Below, piece after piece: positions 13,197-14,378 of a stretch of 14,378 bases of DNA. A program made the translations under genes and the position numbers. Source of the DNA: CAZJBP01 sp964544115 (GTDB lineage Bacteria > Verrucomicrobiota > Kiritimatiellia > UBA8416 > JADHWI01); the NCBI GenBank assembly GCA_964544115.1, contig CAZJBP010000099.1, positions 1-14,378 of the forward strand, given 5' to 3'. The stretch's first letter is position 1, and the number at the start of each line of letters is the position of its first letter. The notes under the pieces were generated by a model. It made no database searches. It had not been told where the DNA came from and worked only from the letters and a program-made list of their open reading frames with translations.

Positions 13197-14378
13197 ATGG
13201 ACAAGCGTTACGACCCCAAGCCGATTGAAGCGAAGTGGTACCGGTTCTGGACCGAGCGGGGCCTGTTCCACGGGGATTCCGCGCGCGGCGGCGCCCCGTA
13301 CTGCGTCGTCATTCCGCCGCCGAACGTGACGGGCATCCTGCACATGGGGCACGCCCTGAACAACACCATCCAGGACATCCTCGTCCGCTGGCGCCGCATG
13401 CAGGGCCGCAACGTGGTGTGGATGCCCGGGACGGACCATGCCGGCATCGCCACGCAGAACGTGGTCGAGCGCGCCCTGCGCAAGGAGGGCAAGCACCGCG
13501 AGGATTTGGGCCGCGAGGCCTTTATCCAGCGCGTCTGGCAGTGGCGCGAGGAGTACGGCAACATCATCACGCAGCAGCTGCGCCGCCTGGGGTGCGCCTG
13601 CGACTGGGAGCGCGAGCGCTTCACGATGGACGAGGGGCTCAGCGCCGCGGTGTCGGAAGTCTTCGTCCGCCTCTACGAGAAGGGGCTGATCTACCGCGCC
13701 AACTACATCATCAACTGGTGCCCCCGCTGCCACACGGCGCTGTCGGACGAGGAGTCCGAGCACCGCGACCTGGAGGGCAAGCTCTACTACATCCGCTACC
13801 CGGTGGAGAAGAAGGCCGGCGCGCGCGGCCCGGCGCACGTCGTCGTGGCGACCACGCGGCCCGAGACGCTGCTGGGCGACGTGGCGGTGGCGGTGAACCC
13901 GAAGGACAAGCGCTACCGCTCGCTGAAGAATCGCCGGGTCCTGCTGCCGCTGCTCGGGCGTGAACTGGCGGTCATCGAGGACGACTTCGTCGACCTGAAG
14001 TTCGGCACGGGCGTCGTCAAGGTCACGCCCGCGCACGACCCGAACGATTTCGAGATGGGGCGGCGGCACGGGCTGACGCCGGTGAACGTGATGAACGGCG
14101 ACGGCACGATGAACGCCGAGGCCGGCCCGTACGCGGGCCTGGACCGCTTCGAGTGCCGCAAGCGCATCGTGGCCGACCTGGAGGCGCTGGGGCTGATCGA
14201 GAAGATCGACAAGCATGCGCACGCCGTCGGGCACTGCTACCGGTGCCACACGGTCGTGGAGCCGCGCCTGTCGCCGCAGTGGTTTGTCAAGATGAAGCCC
14301 CTGGCGGAGCCGGCGATCGCGGCGGTGCGCGACGGGCGCATCCGCTTCGTGCCCGAGCGCTGGACCAAGGTGTACCTG
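13197..14378 (+). CDS. valS: Valyl-tRNA synthetase, partial, 3' end outside window
   Basis: The first 394 residues of a class I synthetase that charges tRNA-Val. The ATP-binding signature is H49-M50-G51-H52 in [16 protein letters not shown]. Then come [12 protein letters not shown], a zinc-type pair C175/C178 in [14 protein letters not shown], and the start of the editing domain with [17 protein letters not shown] (about 219-235) and [18 protein letters not shown] second Cys pair (GHCYRCHT, about residue 345) follows. The KMSKS loop lies beyond the edge. ATG 13197 has AGAGG five bases upstream; the ATG at 13194 is only two bases from it, so the second was preferred. It is the last gene of the hom operon seen here. 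Confidence 0.94.
   Translation, partial: MDKRYDPKPIEAKWYRFWTERGLFHGDSARGGAPYCVVIPPPNVTGILHMGHALNNTIQDILVRWRRMQGRNVVWMPGTDHAGIATQNVVERALRKEGKHREDLGREAFIQRVWQWREEYGNIITQQLRRLGCACDWERERFTMDEGLSAAVSEVFVRLYEKGLIYRANYIINWCPRCHTALSDEESEHRDLEGKLYYIRYPVEKKAGARGPAHVVVATTRPETLLGDVAVAVNPKDKRYRSLKNRRVLLPLLGRELAVIEDDFVDLKFGTGVVKVTPAHDPNDFEMGRRHGLTPVNVMNGDGTMNAEAGPYAGLDRFECRKRIVADLEALGLIEKIDKHAHAVGHCYRCHTVVEPRLSPQWFVKMKPLAEPAIAAVRDGRIRFVPERWTKVYL

Noticed and set aside
12984..14249. Open frame of 421 codons on the minus strand opposite cimA and valS
   Set aside because: Antisense to two conserved enzymes; no domain seen.

Overview
The window reads as a stretch of chromosome from a high-GC, free-living bacterium with ordinary bacterial genes, Shine-Dalgarno sites and four-to-seven-base stop/start overlaps. 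Every gene in it is metabolic, envelope-related or informational, and nothing in it looks like phage, plasmid or transposon. The gene mix (a PLP-dependent TrpB2-type enzyme, citramalate synthase next to aspartate kinase, E. coli-type dihydroorotase, heptosyltransferase-like GT9) and the heptamer repeats in the spacers would suit a Planctomycetota/PVC or related deep lineage. That placement is inference and low confidence.

Layout. At the left edge, on the minus strand, lie a partial GT9 glycosyltransferase (3' end outside the window) and, upstream of it, a flavin reductase-like FMN-binding protein. A divergent spacer (1264-1343) leads to a plus-strand operon of three overlapping genes: a large coiled-coil protein with a C-terminal YacP-type NYN nuclease domain, alanine racemase, and a membrane-anchored calcineurin-like phosphoesterase. 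This operon meets an FmdB-type zinc-ribbon gene head to head with only 3 bp between the stops. The zinc-ribbon gene and trpB2 follow on the minus strand. A second divergent spacer (7106-7256) leads to a small putative lipoprotein, which converges on pyrC (minus). A third divergent spacer (8692-8870) leads to a plus-strand operon hom - aspartate kinase - cimA - valS, with valS cut by the right edge.

Function. The right-hand operon links entry to the aspartate family (aspartate kinase, homoserine dehydrogenase, both with ACT domains) to the citramalate route to isoleucine and to valyl-tRNA charging, so it looks like a branched-chain/aspartate-family unit. The central operon joins a nuclease of unknown target to cell-wall D-alanine supply and an envelope-facing phosphoesterase.

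No gene-free stretch exceeds 300 bases. The spacers are short but carry structure: divergent promoters sharing a CTTGTC-type -35, a promoter placed so that the NYN gene could be leaderless, GC-rich hairpins, and three tracts of 7-base-period repeats that share the unit TTCWRNN on the plus strand. One of these tracts folds into a perfect 17-bp inverted repeat. I did not find a clear new defence or mobile system. The best candidates for something undescribed are the coiled-coil NYN protein in the alr operon and the heptamer repeat family.
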